A stretch of 64,000 bases of DNA from HGM11416 sp964532155 (GCA_964532155.1 CAZHGN010000002.1:1-64000), one strand, 5' to 3'; numbered from the stretch's first letter, positions 16,381 to 26,702 are shown. Notes: generated by a model not told the origin, from the sequence alone. Program-made: numbers and translations.

Positions 16381-16746
16381 GTGGGTATATTCCGCTTATC
16401 AAAAAAGGAAATTGGAGCAAACGGCGAAAAAAACGTCGTACGGTATTTAAAAAAACGGAAATATAAGATAATAAAAACTAATTATCGCACTCCGTTCGGT
16501 GAAGCCGACATCGTTGCCGCACAAAAAAATTTGCTCGTTTTCGTCGAGGTGAAAACTCGGTCGAGCGTTCTTCACGGAATGCCGGGCGAGGCAGTCGATT
16601 CCGTCAAGCGCGAGCGTTATTTTAAGATTGCCGAATATTTCGTTACGGTAAATCAATCGTATTCTTCTTATTATATCCGCTTCGACGTTGCCGAAGTGCT
16701 CGGCGACGAAATCAATTATATCGAAAACGCCTTCGTTTGCAACTGA
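16381..16746 (+). CDS. yraN: YraN family protein (UPF0102)
   Basis: A 121-residue UPF0102/YraN protein with a nuclease-like fold. The family core is visible: GANGEKNVVRYLKKRKYKI, NYRTPFGEADIVAAQKNLLVFVEVKTRSS and a C-terminal helix. The GEADIV...FVEVKTR segment is a PD-(D/E)xK-like active site. The start is GTG. Position next to rnhB is usual. The cellular role is not established. Confidence 0.88.
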   Translation: MGIFRLSKKEIGANGEKNVVRYLKKRKYKIIKTNYRTPFGEADIVAAQKNLLVFVEVKTRSSVLHGMPGEAVDSVKRERYFKIAEYFVTVNQSYSSYYIRFDVAEVLGDEINYIENAFVCN

Positions 16747-16765
16747 GCAAACTGAAAAAAGGCTT

Positions 16766-16785
16766 GCTATAGGTCGATTATCGGC
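16766..16785 (+). repeat. Dispersed 19-bp element, copy 4
   Basis: GCTATAGGTCGATTATCGGC, an exact match to the consensus, 20 bp after the yraN stop. AAAAAAGGCTT precedes it. A GCGGC-TTTT-GCCGC hairpin with a short T-run (16791-16811) follows and could act as a weak terminator. Confidence 0.88.
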
Positions 16786-16817
16786 TATTTGCGGCTTTTG
16801 CCGCGCTTTTTATTACT

Positions 16818-17969
16818 ATGAAAATTTGTGTATCTGCCGCTTCGGGTATAGAGGCGGTAACTAAAAGAGAACTTTTCGCCTTAGGTTACGGCGACGTGCC
16901 GTCTATCGGCGGTAGAATGACTTTCGAGGGGAGCGAACGCGACGTGTGCGCTTGCAACCTTTTTCTTCGAAGCGCGAATAGGGTGTATATCGAACTTGCC
17001 GCCTTTAAAGCCGCCGACTTCGACGAGCTTTACGACGGAGTGCGCTCGGTAAATTGGTGCGATATTTTGCCTGCCGACGCGCAAATTGTCGTTACGGCAA
17101 AATGCGTCGAAAGCACTCTGCATGCCGTTTCGGCAACGCAGAGCGTTTGCAAAAAAGCGATATGCGACGTTTTGCTCGAAAAATATTCTTCGCTCAGCGA
17201 AAGCGGCGCGCGTTATAAAATCGAAATCGCGTTGCGAAAAGATTATGCGACCGTGCTTTTGGATACTTCGGGTTCGGGGCTTCACCGCCGCGGTTACAGG
17301 GGGCTCGTCGGCGACGCTCCGCTTAAAGAAACGCTTGCCGCCGCCATAATTATGCTGTCGGTTTGGAATCCGTCGCGCCCATTTGCCGATCTGTTTTGCG
17401 GCAGCGGTACTTTCGCGATAGAAGCGGCAATGATAGCGCGCGGCATACCGTCGGGAGCCAACCGCGATTTTGATTTTTTGCATTGGGCGGATTTTAATTG
17501 CTCGAGTTTTTCGGATATGAAAAATCAAGCGCTCGCCTCGCTCAAAAACGAGCCTCTGCAAATTTCCGCGTTCGATATCGACGAAGGACAGCTCAAACTT
17601 GCCAGAACGCACGCTCGGCTTGCCGGCGTTGCCGATTGTATTCATTTTCAGCGTGCCGACGTCGGCGAGTTTTCGTCTAAGAAAAAATATGGCGTACTTT
17701 TTTGCAATCCTCCGTACGGCGAAAGGCTTGCCGATCGCCGCGAGGTAGAAAAAATCACTAAGGCTTACGGCAAGGTTTACGCCGCGCTTCCCGATTGGAG
17801 CGCTTATACGATTACGCCGGTAACCGATTTCGAGCGGCTTTTCGGCAAAAAAGCAACAAAAAAGCGCAAACTCTATAACGGTACGATAGAATGCTGTCTC
17901 TATAGCATGCTCGGTAATCCGCCGCCTAAGAAAAAACGCTTAGACTCCGCAAACGGCGAAGAGCGTTAG
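16818..17969 (+). CDS. THUMP-domain rRNA/DNA N-methyltransferase (RlmL/YpsC-like)
   Basis: A 383-residue class I methyltransferase. An N-terminal ferredoxin-like plus THUMP region (about residues 1-155) is followed by a SAM-dependent domain with ADLFCGSGTFAIEAAMIA (motif I) and the catalytic NPPYGERL (motif IV). This layout matches the YpsC/RlmL-N group that makes m2G2445 in 23S rRNA. The stretch HRRGYRGLVGDAPLKETLAA is also typical. Substrate is inferred from the family. Confidence 0.88.
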   Translation: MKICVSAASGIEAVTKRELFALGYGDVPSIGGRMTFEGSERDVCACNLFLRSANRVYIELAAFKAADFDELYDGVRSVNWCDILPADAQIVVTAKCVESTLHAVSATQSVCKKAICDVLLEKYSSLSESGARYKIEIALRKDYATVLLDTSGSGLHRRGYRGLVGDAPLKETLAAAIIMLSVWNPSRPFADLFCGSGTFAIEAAMIARGIPSGANRDFDFLHWADFNCSSFSDMKNQALASLKNEPLQISAFDIDEGQLKLARTHARLAGVADCIHFQRADVGEFSSKKKYGVLFCNPPYGERLADRREVEKITKAYGKVYAALPDWSAYTITPVTDFERLFGKKATKKRKLYNGTIECCLYSMLGNPPPKKKRLDSANGEER

Positions 17970-17980
17970 ATTTATACCTA

Positions 17981-18107
17981 AATATATAAAGCGAAGAAAA
18001 TATATAAAGCAAAGAAATTTGCTTTTGCCCGAAAGGTTTTGATTTGCACCTCCAAAAGCGTCTAACTTTTGGTGTGCATATCATTGGTCTTAGGGCGTTT
18101 TTTTTTG
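17981..18107 (+). repeat. Short tandem repeat and hairpin before the SPFH gene
   Basis: AATATATAAAGCGAAGA (17981-17997) is repeated with one change at 17999-18015. A strong hairpin follows, GCACCTCCAAAAG / CTTTTGGTGTGC (18046-18076), with a T-run at 18098-18106. It probably ends the upstream transcript. Confidence 0.5.
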
Positions 18108-18124
18108 GATTTTTTTAAAAATGC

Positions 18125-18157
18125 TTGACTTTACAAATGCGCATATGATATTATAAT
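18125..18157 (+). promoter_or_regulatory. Candidate promoter of the SPFH gene
   Basis: TATAAT at 18152-18157 with TTTACA (18130-18135, 16-bp spacer) or TTGACT (18125-18130, longer spacer) upstream. AAAGGAG and ATG follow within 40 bp. Confidence 0.65.
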
Positions 18158-18192
18158 GATATCAAAACGAAACTGTTTTGAAAGGAGATATT

Positions 18193-19242
18193 ATGGAAGA
18201 AAAAATCTTAACAAATAAGAAAAACGGCATGCCCGTTCTTTTGCTCGGCGTTTTAATGATTATTGTCTGTGTTGCGCTGTTTATTTACGGCGGGATAACG
18301 CTCGACAACGCCGATACCGAAGGCACGCAATCGGTTGTCGGCGGTATAGCCATTGCGCTTGCGATTCTTTTGGCTTGTACTGTTTGGGTACCTTTTGCTT
18401 CGCTCAAAGTGCTTAAGCCGCAAGAGGCGCTCGTTTTAACGTTGTTCGGCAAATACGTCGGCACGCTTAAAGGTGAGGGATTTTATTCGGTAAACCCCTT
18501 CTGCACGGCGTTCAACCCCGCCGCTGCTACTCGCCTTAAGCAAAGCGGCGACGTAGGACAGGTAGTTCTTCGCGCGGCGACTAAGGAAGACGGCACTTCG
18601 ACCACGACCGATCCCGCCGTCGTTACCGACAAGAAGATATCGCTCAAGATTATGACGCTTAATAACAATAAGCAAAAAATCAACGACTGCCTCGGCAACC
18701 CGGTCGAAATCGGCATTGCCGTTATATGGCGAGTTGTCGACACGGCTAAGGCGGTGTTTAACGTAGATAACTATAAGGAATATCTTTCTCTTCAATGCGA
18801 CAGCGCCGTTCGTAATATCGTTCGCGTTTATCCTTACGACGTAGCGCCCAACGTCGATACGACGGGCGACGGAATTGCCGACGAGGGCAGTCTTCGCGGT
18901 TCGAGCGAGGTCGTTTGCTCGAGAATACGCGACGAAATTCAAAGCAAGGTCAACGTTGCCGGTATAGAAATAATCGAAGCGCGCATAACTTATTTGGCTT
19001 ATGCAACCGAAATCGCGTCCGTAATGCTTCAACGCCAGCAAGCGTCCGCTATTATCGACGCAAGAAAGATGATCGTCGACGGCGCTGTCGGAATGGTCGA
19101 AATGGCGCTTGCTCGCCTTAACGAAAACGGCATAGTGGAACTCGACGAAGAGCGCAAGGCGGCAATGGTTTCCAATTTGCTCGTCGTTCTTTGCGGCAAT
19201 CGCGACGCTCAGCCCGTAGTTAATTCCGGCAGTCTGTATTAA
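18193..19242 (+). CDS. SPFH/Band 7 domain membrane protein
   Basis: A 349-residue SPFH (stomatin/prohibitin/flotillin) protein. Two hydrophobic segments lie near the N-terminus (about residues 15-37 and 55-75). The SPFH domain then starts with [30 protein letters not shown] and continues through [22 protein letters not shown] helical region with [37 protein letters not shown] ends the domain. Such proteins form oligomeric membrane scaffolds. ATG 18193 is chosen because AAAGGAG lies just before it. It is paired with a small ribbon-helix-helix gene 95 bp downstream. Confidence 0.88.
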   Translation: MEEKILTNKKNGMPVLLLGVLMIIVCVALFIYGGITLDNADTEGTQSVVGGIAIALAILLACTVWVPFASLKVLKPQEALVLTLFGKYVGTLKGEGFYSVNPFCTAFNPAAATRLKQSGDVGQVVLRAATKEDGTSTTTDPAVVTDKKISLKIMTLNNNKQKINDCLGNPVEIGIAVIWRVVDTAKAVFNVDNYKEYLSLQCDSAVRNIVRVYPYDVAPNVDTTGDGIADEGSLRGSSEVVCSRIRDEIQSKVNVAGIEIIEARITYLAYATEIASVMLQRQQASAIIDARKMIVDGAVGMVEMALARLNENGIVELDEERKAAMVSNLLVVLCGNRDAQPVVNSGSLY

Positions 19243-19337
19243 GCCGCTTTTATATCGAGCATATATTGCGTTAAGCGGCGCAAGAAAAACGCTTAGCGTT
19301 TCAGAAATAAAGTGGGCAAAAAACGTGTGGGGTGACT

Positions 19338-19541
19338 ATGGCTAACGAAAAAAAACAAATACCACTTCGCATCAGCGAGGGACTTTACGCCGAGCTTTCG
19401 CGTTGGGCAAGCGACGATTTTCGTTCGCTAAACGGACAAATAGAGTACTTACTTACCGAGTGTGTAAAAAAGCGCCGCGGCACTTCCGCGCGCGATTTTG
19501 CGGACTGTAATTCGTCTGCTCAATCGGACGATAATTTATGA
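19338..19541 (+). CDS. Ribbon-helix-helix (Arc/MetJ-like) small protein
   Basis: A 67-residue protein. [43 protein letters not shown] is a typical Arc-like ribbon-helix-helix fold: a short beta strand (IPLRI) and two helices. Such proteins bind DNA as dimers, as repressors or antitoxins. No toxin gene lies next to it. The same pairing of an SPFH gene and a small RHH gene is something I recall from other Clostridia, so it may control or partner the SPFH protein. ATG 19338 follows GGGGTG. A terminator follows at 19596. Confidence 0.75.
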   Translation: MANEKKQIPLRISEGLYAELSRWASDDFRSLNGQIEYLLTECVKKRRGTSARDFADCNSSAQSDDNL

Positions 19542-19595
19542 AAATTGTCGGCTTCATGAAAATGTCGGATTCAAACTAAAAAACAAACACTTAAG

Positions 19596-19626
19596 GGTTG
19601 GGGCAAAACTGCTCTGACCTTTTTTT
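19596..19626 (+). terminator. Terminator after the SPFH/RHH genes
   Basis: GGTTGGGGC-AAAACT-GCTCTGACC forms a 9-bp stem with G-U pairs, followed by seven T. Confidence 0.7.
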
Positions 19627-19753
19627 GTGCGAAGTTATTAAAAACCGAAAAATTTGCTCCGAAAAATTACATTTTTCACAACTATGTGGAGCAAACATTT
19701 AAAAACGACTAAGTCAAGTTTTAAAAAAATAAACGAAAGAATTGCTTATGGGA

Positions 19754-19782
19754 TTGAAAAATCCCGTAAGATATGATAAAAT
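19754..19782 (+). promoter_or_regulatory. Promoter of addBA
   Basis: TTGAAA (19754-19759), 17 bp, TAAAAT (19777-19782). A small GGGATT-GAAA-AATCCC hairpin overlaps the -35 box. Confidence 0.55.
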
Positions 19783-19830
19783 AAAAAGGGTGAGGGCGTT
19801 TTAGGGATAATGCCGTCACGACGAGGGCTT

Positions 19831-22800
19831 ATGAAGGTTTATACGGTGCGGGCAACCTGCGAACTTGCAGGGCTTGTCGCAAGGCTTGCGGCTGGCGATC
19901 CCCTTTCTAAAAAAATTATTTTTTGCGAAGACAAATTCACGCTCGAGCTCGAGCTTGCGCTCGCCGATAAATACGGCGGCACGTTCGGCACGCGCGTTTT
20001 TACCTTTAACCGTTTTATGCACAAGTATCTGCCGAAAAGCGGCGAGGTGCTTTCTCCCGAAAACGCCGCGCTTGTAGTTAAGCGGTTATTGCTTGAAAAC
20101 AAGGGCGACCTTACCTGTTTTAAAAACGTTTACGATCCCAATCTTTCGTCCGTCGTATACGAGCTTATCGCACAGCTTAAAAGTGCGAAAATCGCGCCGA
20201 CGGACATTTTGAGAGCGGCAGAGGGCAGCGAGGGCGTTTTAAAGCGTAAGCTTTCGGATATTTATTTGATTTTTAACGCGTACGAGCGTTTTATTGCGGC
20301 TAACGGACTGACCGACGGAAACAATCGTCTTTCGCGCTTGCCCGCGTTTTTTTCGGATAGCGACGAGATAAAGAACGCCGACGTCATCGTTGCCGGCTTT
20401 CCGTCGCTTAACAGAACGCTTTGCGAAATTTTTAAATCGCTTGCAAGGAATGCAAAAAGTCTAACGTTCGCTTTGGTTGCCGGTAAAAACGGCGGCGTAT
20501 ACACCAACGAAACGTTCGATTTCGCAATGCGAGAGTTTAAGCCCGAACACTACGAAGAGGGCGGGTCGGAAATAAAAAGTCGCTTGTTAGACGTGCTTTT
20601 CGAGCCGCGCCTTAACGGTTCGTCTTGCGGTTTTTATTCGGGCGTTCACGTTTATAGGGCGCAAAGCGTGGTTGAAGAGGTAGAATATGTTGCGCGGCTG
20701 ATTGCAAGCGGAGTAAGGAACGGCAAAAATAAAGACGGCGAGAACCGTTTAGGCGCAAGTTATAAAGATTACGCCGTTTGCGCCGAGAACGTGAACGACT
20801 ATTATCCCGTTTTGCGCAGGGTTTTCGCCGACTACGGCCTGCCCGGTTTTTTCGATACGTCGGTAGATTTGAGCAAACATCCGCTAACCGCTCTCGTGTG
20901 TGCTTATCTCGACGTTTTTCGTCGCGGGTTTTCGCTTGCGGACTATTTGCGGTTTGTAAAAAATCCGATAGTAATACCGGATAACGAGCTGTCCGACGCA
21001 TACGAAAACTATTTATTAAAGCATTCGATAAACAAAAAGACCTTATTTAAACCGTTTACTTGCGAAGACGAAAGGCTCGACCGGTTCGAGGCCGTGCGCA
21101 AGTTCACGACGGAAATTATAAAATCGTCCGTCTTTTACGGCGTAAAACGCATTGGAAGCACCGTTTTTTCGTTTGCCGACGCGGCGAACGATATAACCGC
21201 CATGCTCGACTATTTGAATGCGGAAACCGCTGTTTCGTCGCTCGGCGAACGGCTTGAAGAACTCGGGAAAGCCGAGCTTGCCGCCTATAACGCTCAATCT
21301 TACGAGAAATTTTGCGATACGTTAAATTCTGCAAATAGGGTACTCGGCGATAAATCGTTGCCGCTGTCCGAAATTAAAAACGTGATAGTTTCGGGCATGA
21401 CCGCTTGCAAAATATCGGTAATACAAGAATTGTCCGACTGCGTTTTCGTTGGAGATTTCCGTTCGGTTAAATATAAAGAAAGACCGTATCTTTTCGTGCT
21501 CGGTTTAAACGAGGGCGTGCCCGATTCCAAGCTCGACAGCGCCTTGCTTTGCGACAGAGATATAGCGGGCATGGAACGTTTCGATTTATCGGTCGAGCCG
21601 AAAATCAAAGAGGTCAACAGGCGCAATCGCGAGAACGCTTGCATGGCGATAGCGGCTTTCGGCAAGGGGTTGTATATTTCGTGGTCGTCGCGAGGGGTGG
21701 ACGGCGACGAATGCAAGTGTTCGGATATCGTAGGTTACGTTATTTCGGCGTTTTCGGGCAAGGACGATAGTGAAAAAATACCTATAGCAGACGCCGCTTC
21801 GAATGCGAAATCGGCTGAAAAAGTAGGCGGTGAACGCGCCGTAAGATACAAGGCGTTGCCGTATATGACCGAAAGGAGCGCGGCGTTCGGTTTCTCGCGC
21901 GAGATATCCGCGTTTAAAGAGGGCAAGAGCAACGAGTGCGATGCGGCTTGCGCCTTTTACCGCGTTATGCAAGAGCGCGGCTTAAACGCGTTGCCCGACG
22001 GGCTTTTGGGTTCGGTAAACTGCGAGCTCGGTTATTATACTCCCGACGTCAACTATGCCGAGCGCGAGATATCGGCTACTTCGGTCGAGGGGTATTTCAG
22101 GTGCCCTTACGCCAACTTTTTGTCGCGCGGGGTGCGGCTCGGTCGGCGTGACGAAACGGACATGCAGTCGTGGGTGATAGGTAACCTTATTCACGAGGTT
22201 GCCGACGAGTTCACTCGCCTTGCCGATTTCGACGGAACGAAAGAAGCGGCTCGCAATCTTGCCGAAGAACTTTTCGACAGAATATCCGCAAACGAGGAAT
22301 ACGCACGCTACGCAACTACCGGTTCCGGCAAAGTAGCGTTCAAATTCTTAAAAAAAGAAACGGTGCGTTTTTGCCTAAGCGTGTACGACGGTTGTTATAA
22401 TTCTATGTTCAGACCTACCTTTACCGAGGTGAAATTCGGCAGAGACGGCAAAATGCCCGCGCTTTCAGTCAAGGCGCGCTCGGGCGTAAGGCGCATTACC
22501 GGCAAAGCGGACAGAATAGATACCTATCTTGATAAAATGAGCGTGATCGATTATAAGACGGGCGGCGTGAACGGCAAGGACGACGAACTTTATTTGGGTA
22601 AAAAATTACAGCTCTATCTTTATGCAAAAGCGTTTTCCGATAAATATTCCCCCGTCGGCGCGTATTATTTCCCGATATCCGACGAGTACGGAGCGGAACA
22701 GAATACCGAAATGAAAATGCAGGGCAAGACCTTAGCGGATTTTCAAACCGCGTCCGAAATCGACCGCACGATAGACGAGGAAAATAGGCGCGGAACGTTT

Positions 22801-23121
22801 ATCACGGCGAACCTTACCGAAAAGAAGGGCGGCGGTTTCCGTTACGACGGAGGCTTGCTCACGCGCGAGGAATTCGACGCGTATATAGATTACGCCGTGC
22901 GCGTTGCGAGCGAGGGCATTTCGGAGATCAACGAGGGCGTGATAATACCGTCCCCCGACGCTAAGGCTTGCGAATATTGCGAATATCACGGCATGTGCGG
23001 CTACGACGGCGCGGTGGACGGCAGAACGAGAAGCGCAGGCGAGCAGATAACCAAAGAAACCATACTTGCCGCGGTTGGCAAAAACGACGGAGGACGGGGC
23101 GATGACGGCAACGAAAACTAA
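19831..23121 (+). CDS. addB: ATP-dependent nuclease subunit B AddB
   Basis: A protein of about 1096 residues, the inactivated-helicase/nuclease subunit of AddAB, which resects double-strand breaks for RecA loading. The N-terminal half is a degenerate UvrD-like domain. The C-terminal nuclease has GKADRIDTYLDKMSVIDYKTGG with the PD-(D/E)xK Asp and Lys. Four Cys that should ligate an Fe-S cluster are present: FRCPYANF (about residue 760) and CEYCEYHGMC near the C-terminus. Walker A is not evident at the N-terminus. ATG 19831 gives the natural MKVYTV start after GAGGG; ATG 19810 in frame is an alternative. The stop overlaps addA by 20 bp. Confidence 0.88.
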   Translation: MKVYTVRATCELAGLVARLAAGDPLSKKIIFCEDKFTLELELALADKYGGTFGTRVFTFNRFMHKYLPKSGEVLSPENAALVVKRLLLENKGDLTCFKNVYDPNLSSVVYELIAQLKSAKIAPTDILRAAEGSEGVLKRKLSDIYLIFNAYERFIAANGLTDGNNRLSRLPAFFSDSDEIKNADVIVAGFPSLNRTLCEIFKSLARNAKSLTFALVAGKNGGVYTNETFDFAMREFKPEHYEEGGSEIKSRLLDVLFEPRLNGSSCGFYSGVHVYRAQSVVEEVEYVARLIASGVRNGKNKDGENRLGASYKDYAVCAENVNDYYPVLRRVFADYGLPGFFDTSVDLSKHPLTALVCAYLDVFRRGFSLADYLRFVKNPIVIPDNELSDAYENYLLKHSINKKTLFKPFTCEDERLDRFEAVRKFTTEIIKSSVFYGVKRIGSTVFSFADAANDITAMLDYLNAETAVSSLGERLEELGKAELAAYNAQSYEKFCDTLNSANRVLGDKSLPLSEIKNVIVSGMTACKISVIQELSDCVFVGDFRSVKYKERPYLFVLGLNEGVPDSKLDSALLCDRDIAGMERFDLSVEPKIKEVNRRNRENACMAIAAFGKGLYISWSSRGVDGDECKCSDIVGYVISAFSGKDDSEKIPIADAASNAKSAEKVGGERAVRYKALPYMTERSAAFGFSREISAFKEGKSNECDAACAFYRVMQERGLNALPDGLLGSVNCELGYYTPDVNYAEREISATSVEGYFRCPYANFLSRGVRLGRRDETDMQSWVIGNLIHEVADEFTRLADFDGTKEAARNLAEELFDRISANEEYARYATTGSGKVAFKFLKKETVRFCLSVYDGCYNSMFRPTFTEVKFGRDGKMPALSVKARSGVRRITGKADRIDTYLDKMSVIDYKTGGVNGKDDELYLGKKLQLYLYAKAFSDKYSPVGAYYFPISDEYGAEQNTEMKMQGKTLADFQTASEIDRTIDEENRRGTFITANLTEKKGGGFRYDGGLLTREEFDAYIDYAVRVASEGISEINEGVIIPSPDAKACEYCEYHGMCGYDGAVDGRTRSAGEQITKETILAAVGKNDGGRGDDGNEN

Positions 23122-26100
23122 GCTTAATACGACCGAAAAACAGCGCCTTGCGATAGACTTTAACGAGGGCGATATTCTCGTGTCGGCTTCGGCGGGCAGC
23201 GGAAAGACCTTCGTTATGGTAGAGCGCGTTTTGCGGCTTATTCTCGAGGGGCGCGCCAACGTAGACGAAATACTTTGCGTAACGTTTACGGTGCTTGCCG
23301 CGGGCGAGATGAAAGCGAAAATCGCAAAAAAAATAACCGAAAGACTGCACGAGGCTGCATCCGAGGGCGACGAGGACGAATGCGCAAGGCTTACTATGCA
23401 GCTCGAACTTTTGCCGAGCGCGAATATTTCAACCGTGCATTCCTTTTGCAAAAACCTCATCAAGGAGTTTTTCTATGAAGCGGGAGTGGATCCTTCCTTT
23501 TCGATGGTCAGCGATTCCGAGCGCGAAAAGCTCGTTAAACGTGCTATAGACCGATATTTTGAGGAAATGTACGACGAAGAGGACGAGAAACTCGACGTTT
23601 TATTGCCCGTATTTTTCAAGTACCGTAGCGATTTAAAACTGAAAGAATTAGTCGTTTCGGTTTACGAAAAAATGATGGCGGAAGCCGATCCGTTCGGCGT
23701 GCTAAACGGCGGCGAATTCTTTTATACGCCCGACGGCGTACGGTTTATTTACGACGAACTTGCGAAGTCGTTGCGCGCGGAAATTTGCGCTTTAGCCAAA
23801 AAAGTCGAATCGTACGGCGCGAAACTGATAGGCTATCCCGAATTTGAAGGGTACCTTGCGCAACTTATAAATGCGCTGAACTCCGCGTCCGACGAGCCGA
23901 CTTGCGCAAAAATGACCGCGGCGCTTAGAGTAATCGACGTCAGAAAGCCGACTAAAAAGCGCAATGCCGACGAAAAATATTACGTTGCGGAAGCGTCGGC
24001 TAAATATATTGCCGAACTGTTCAGAAAGTTTAAGGAACGCATTTTTTCCGAATACGAGTTGAACGGAATGGAAGAAGATCTTGCTTTTTCCGAGGACGGA
24101 CTAACGCTTTACCGCGCGTTCGTCGGCGTGGTAAAGGGGTTTGCCGATGCGTACGCCGCCGAAAAACGCGAAGAAAATTGCTTAGACTTTTCCGATCTCG
24201 AGCATTTCGCGCTTAAAATATTGAAGAACGACGAAATAAGAAAAACGGTGGCGGCTCGGTTCAAATACGTCTTTACCGACGAATATCAGGATACGAGCGG
24301 CGTTCAAGAATTTATACTGTCGGCGGTGTCGGGCGGCAACCTGTTCATGGTTGGCGACGTCAAGCAGAACATATACGATTTCCGCGGCTGTAACCCTGCT
24401 ATTTTTGCCGAAAAACGTCGGCTGTTCGAAACTGCGGGGTGCGGCACGGTTATAGACCTCGACCAAAACTTTAGGAGTACGAAAGCGGTAATCGACGCCG
24501 TAAACCGCACTTTTTCCGGGAGCATGACCAAGGATTGCGGTAAGGTTGATTATGCTGCCAATCAAATGATTTTCGGCGCGGATTATCCCGAAGACTATGG
24601 CACGGCAGAGATTCACGTCGTTAAAAAAAGCGAAAAGGAAAGTTCGTTGCCCGAGGGCGTTTACGGAGTCGTAAAACACTTGGAGTGCATAAAGGGCGGC
24701 GGTTTTTTTGCCGAGGGCGCGTATATTGCCGAGCTTATAGAAGGGCTTATCGGCAAGCAAATTCCGTGCGGTAAAAACGGCGACGTCAAGAAAATCGAGT
24801 TCGGCGATATCGCCGTACTTTTAAGAAATGCTAATTCGACCGGCGACAGTTACGCAAGGGAACTCGTTGCGGCGGGTATCCCCGTCTCGGCAAGTTCTAA
24901 AAAAAGCATAGGCGACTATGCCGAAATAGCCTTTCTCATCGACCTTATAAAACTTATCGTTTGCTTTAACCAAGATATACCGCTTGCTTCCGTGCTTAAA
25001 AGTTCGATAGGCAAGGTTACCGATTCCGAACTTTACGCTATAAGGCGGTATTCGCCTAAGGGCAGTTTCGTGGACGCTTACCGAGCCTATTTGACCGAGC
25101 GCGACGACGAACTTGCGCTTAAGCTGCGCGCGTTCGACGAGTATTTTGCAAAAATCCGTCTTATGGCTGAATTTATGCCGTGCGACGAACTTTTGACCGA
25201 TATAATACGCGAAAACGCAATCGACGTTACTCTTTTGGCGAGCAGTCTCGGCGAGTTTAAGCTTGCGCGCGTAAACGCTTTCTTGCGTGCGGCGGGGGCG
25301 AAACGGCAGACGGCGAGCGAGTTTTTGTCGGGTATAGATAAAACGGTGGAATCGCTTACCATCGCTTACGACGATTGCAACGCCGTAAAAATTATGAGCG
25401 TTCATGCCTCTAAGGGGCTGGAATATCCCATCGTTATTCTTGCCGGCGCAATGAAAAACTATAACGACAAGGACAAGGTCGGCAATTTTATTTTCGACAG
25501 AAAATACGGAGTTGCCATCGCGCACTACGATTCCGAAAAAATGACGGTAAAAAAGACTGCCTTTTTGCTGTTTATGAAAAAGAAACTAACGATGCGCTCG
25601 CGCGAGGAAGAAATGCGCATTCTCTACGTCGCGCTGACGAGGGCGCGCAACGAACTTTACGTAGTGGGAGAGTATTCCAAACAGCCCGAACAGAAACCCG
25701 CGCATTTTAACGGCGATATTTATTCGGTCAAGTGTCCGTTTGACTTTTTCGCCGAGGGCGATATGCCGCTTATCGATCGCGGAGAACTCGACTGCCGAAG
25801 AGAATACGAGCGCGAGCCGCGCAAAGTCTTGATAGGCGAGTGCGATCGGGCGTTGTTTAGGGCGATAGACGACAATATTTCGTTCGTATACGCGAGCGAG
25901 TGCGAGGGGCTGTCCGTTAAGCGCTCGGTTACTTCGGCGCTTAAGTACGAAGGCTCCGAAGAAACGGTTTGCGAAAAAACTCCGCTGTTTTTCGAACCGG
26001 ACGAAATCGAACGAGGCGACGACATAGAAGAAAAAGCGGACGACAAAGGCGGGGACGACAAAAAGAACGCTCCGAACGGCTTGCCGTCGGACGGCTATAT

Positions 26101-26593
26101 GCGCTCTGCCGCAGACCGAGGTACGGCATACCATGCGTTTTTGGAAAAATGCGATTTTACCAAAGACGCGGACGATGAAATATCTCGTATATGCGACGGC
26201 GGACTGCTTTCCGAGGAAAGCGTAAATCTTCTCAGTCGAAACGAACTCAAGCGCATTTTGCGCCTTTCGGTTTTCTCCGACCTTAAAGATTGGGCGCTTT
26301 ATCGCGAACAGCCGTTTACGGCGTATATGCCGTCGAGCCTTATAAGCGGCGGCGCGGAAAAGGGCGAAATACTCGTGCAAGGCGTTATCGACCTTTTGTG
26401 CGTAAAGGGCGACGAAGTTATGATAATCGACTATAAATATTCGTCCGAAAAAGACGACGGCGTTCTGCTTAATCGGTACGAAAAACAGCTTAAACTATAC
26501 GCTTATGCGGTCGAAAAGGTACTTAGCCGCAAGGTCGTAAGGGCGGTTATACTCAATTTAAAAACCAAGCGCGAAATAGAAATTAAACTTTAA
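23102..26593 (+). CDS. addA: ATP-dependent helicase/nuclease subunit A AddA
   Basis: A 1163-residue UvrD-type helicase with a C-terminal nuclease. LVSASAGSGKTFVMVER is Walker A, FTDEYQDTSGVQE is the Walker B/motif II, LDQNFRSTKAVID motif IV, IMSVHASKGLEYPIVILAG motif V and YVALTRARNELYVVG motif VI. The nuclease domain has RGTAYHAFLEKCDF, GVIDLLCVKGDEVMIIDYKYS and a final RAVILNL. ATG 23102 is preceded by GGAGGACGGGGCG inside the addB end. The complex unwinds and degrades broken DNA ends until a Chi site. Confidence 0.94.
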   Translation: MTATKTKLNTTEKQRLAIDFNEGDILVSASAGSGKTFVMVERVLRLILEGRANVDEILCVTFTVLAAGEMKAKIAKKITERLHEAASEGDEDECARLTMQLELLPSANISTVHSFCKNLIKEFFYEAGVDPSFSMVSDSEREKLVKRAIDRYFEEMYDEEDEKLDVLLPVFFKYRSDLKLKELVVSVYEKMMAEADPFGVLNGGEFFYTPDGVRFIYDELAKSLRAEICALAKKVESYGAKLIGYPEFEGYLAQLINALNSASDEPTCAKMTAALRVIDVRKPTKKRNADEKYYVAEASAKYIAELFRKFKERIFSEYELNGMEEDLAFSEDGLTLYRAFVGVVKGFADAYAAEKREENCLDFSDLEHFALKILKNDEIRKTVAARFKYVFTDEYQDTSGVQEFILSAVSGGNLFMVGDVKQNIYDFRGCNPAIFAEKRRLFETAGCGTVIDLDQNFRSTKAVIDAVNRTFSGSMTKDCGKVDYAANQMIFGADYPEDYGTAEIHVVKKSEKESSLPEGVYGVVKHLECIKGGGFFAEGAYIAELIEGLIGKQIPCGKNGDVKKIEFGDIAVLLRNANSTGDSYARELVAAGIPVSASSKKSIGDYAEIAFLIDLIKLIVCFNQDIPLASVLKSSIGKVTDSELYAIRRYSPKGSFVDAYRAYLTERDDELALKLRAFDEYFAKIRLMAEFMPCDELLTDIIRENAIDVTLLASSLGEFKLARVNAFLRAAGAKRQTASEFLSGIDKTVESLTIAYDDCNAVKIMSVHASKGLEYPIVILAGAMKNYNDKDKVGNFIFDRKYGVAIAHYDSEKMTVKKTAFLLFMKKKLTMRSREEEMRILYVALTRARNELYVVGEYSKQPEQKPAHFNGDIYSVKCPFDFFAEGDMPLIDRGELDCRREYEREPRKVLIGECDRALFRAIDDNISFVYASECEGLSVKRSVTSALKYEGSEETVCEKTPLFFEPDEIERGDDIEEKADDKGGDDKKNAPNGLPSDGYMRSAADRGTAYHAFLEKCDFTKDADDEISRICDGGLLSEESVNLLSRNELKRILRLSVFSDLKDWALYREQPFTAYMPSSLISGGAEKGEILVQGVIDLLCVKGDEVMIIDYKYSSEKDDGVLLNRYEKQLKLYAYAVEKVLSRKVVRAVILNLKTKREIEIKL

Positions 26594-26604
26594 TAAATAA
26601 CTCT

Positions 26605-26640
26605 GCCGCCGACCGTAATTATTCGGCGGCGTATTTTTTT
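26605..26640 (+). terminator. Terminator after addA
   Basis: Perfect 8-bp stem GCCGCCGA/TCGGCGGC followed by GTATTTTTTT, 12 bp after the addA stop. Confidence 0.88.
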
Positions 26641-26702
26641 GGCGGTGAATATATACAACTATTTAAAATAATTATTCATCGAATGAATATTTTTCATGCA
26701 GT

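Noticed and set aside
19338..19541. Ribbon-helix-helix gene as half of a toxin-antitoxin module
   Set aside because: No small toxin gene lies on either side; the neighbours are an SPFH gene and addB.
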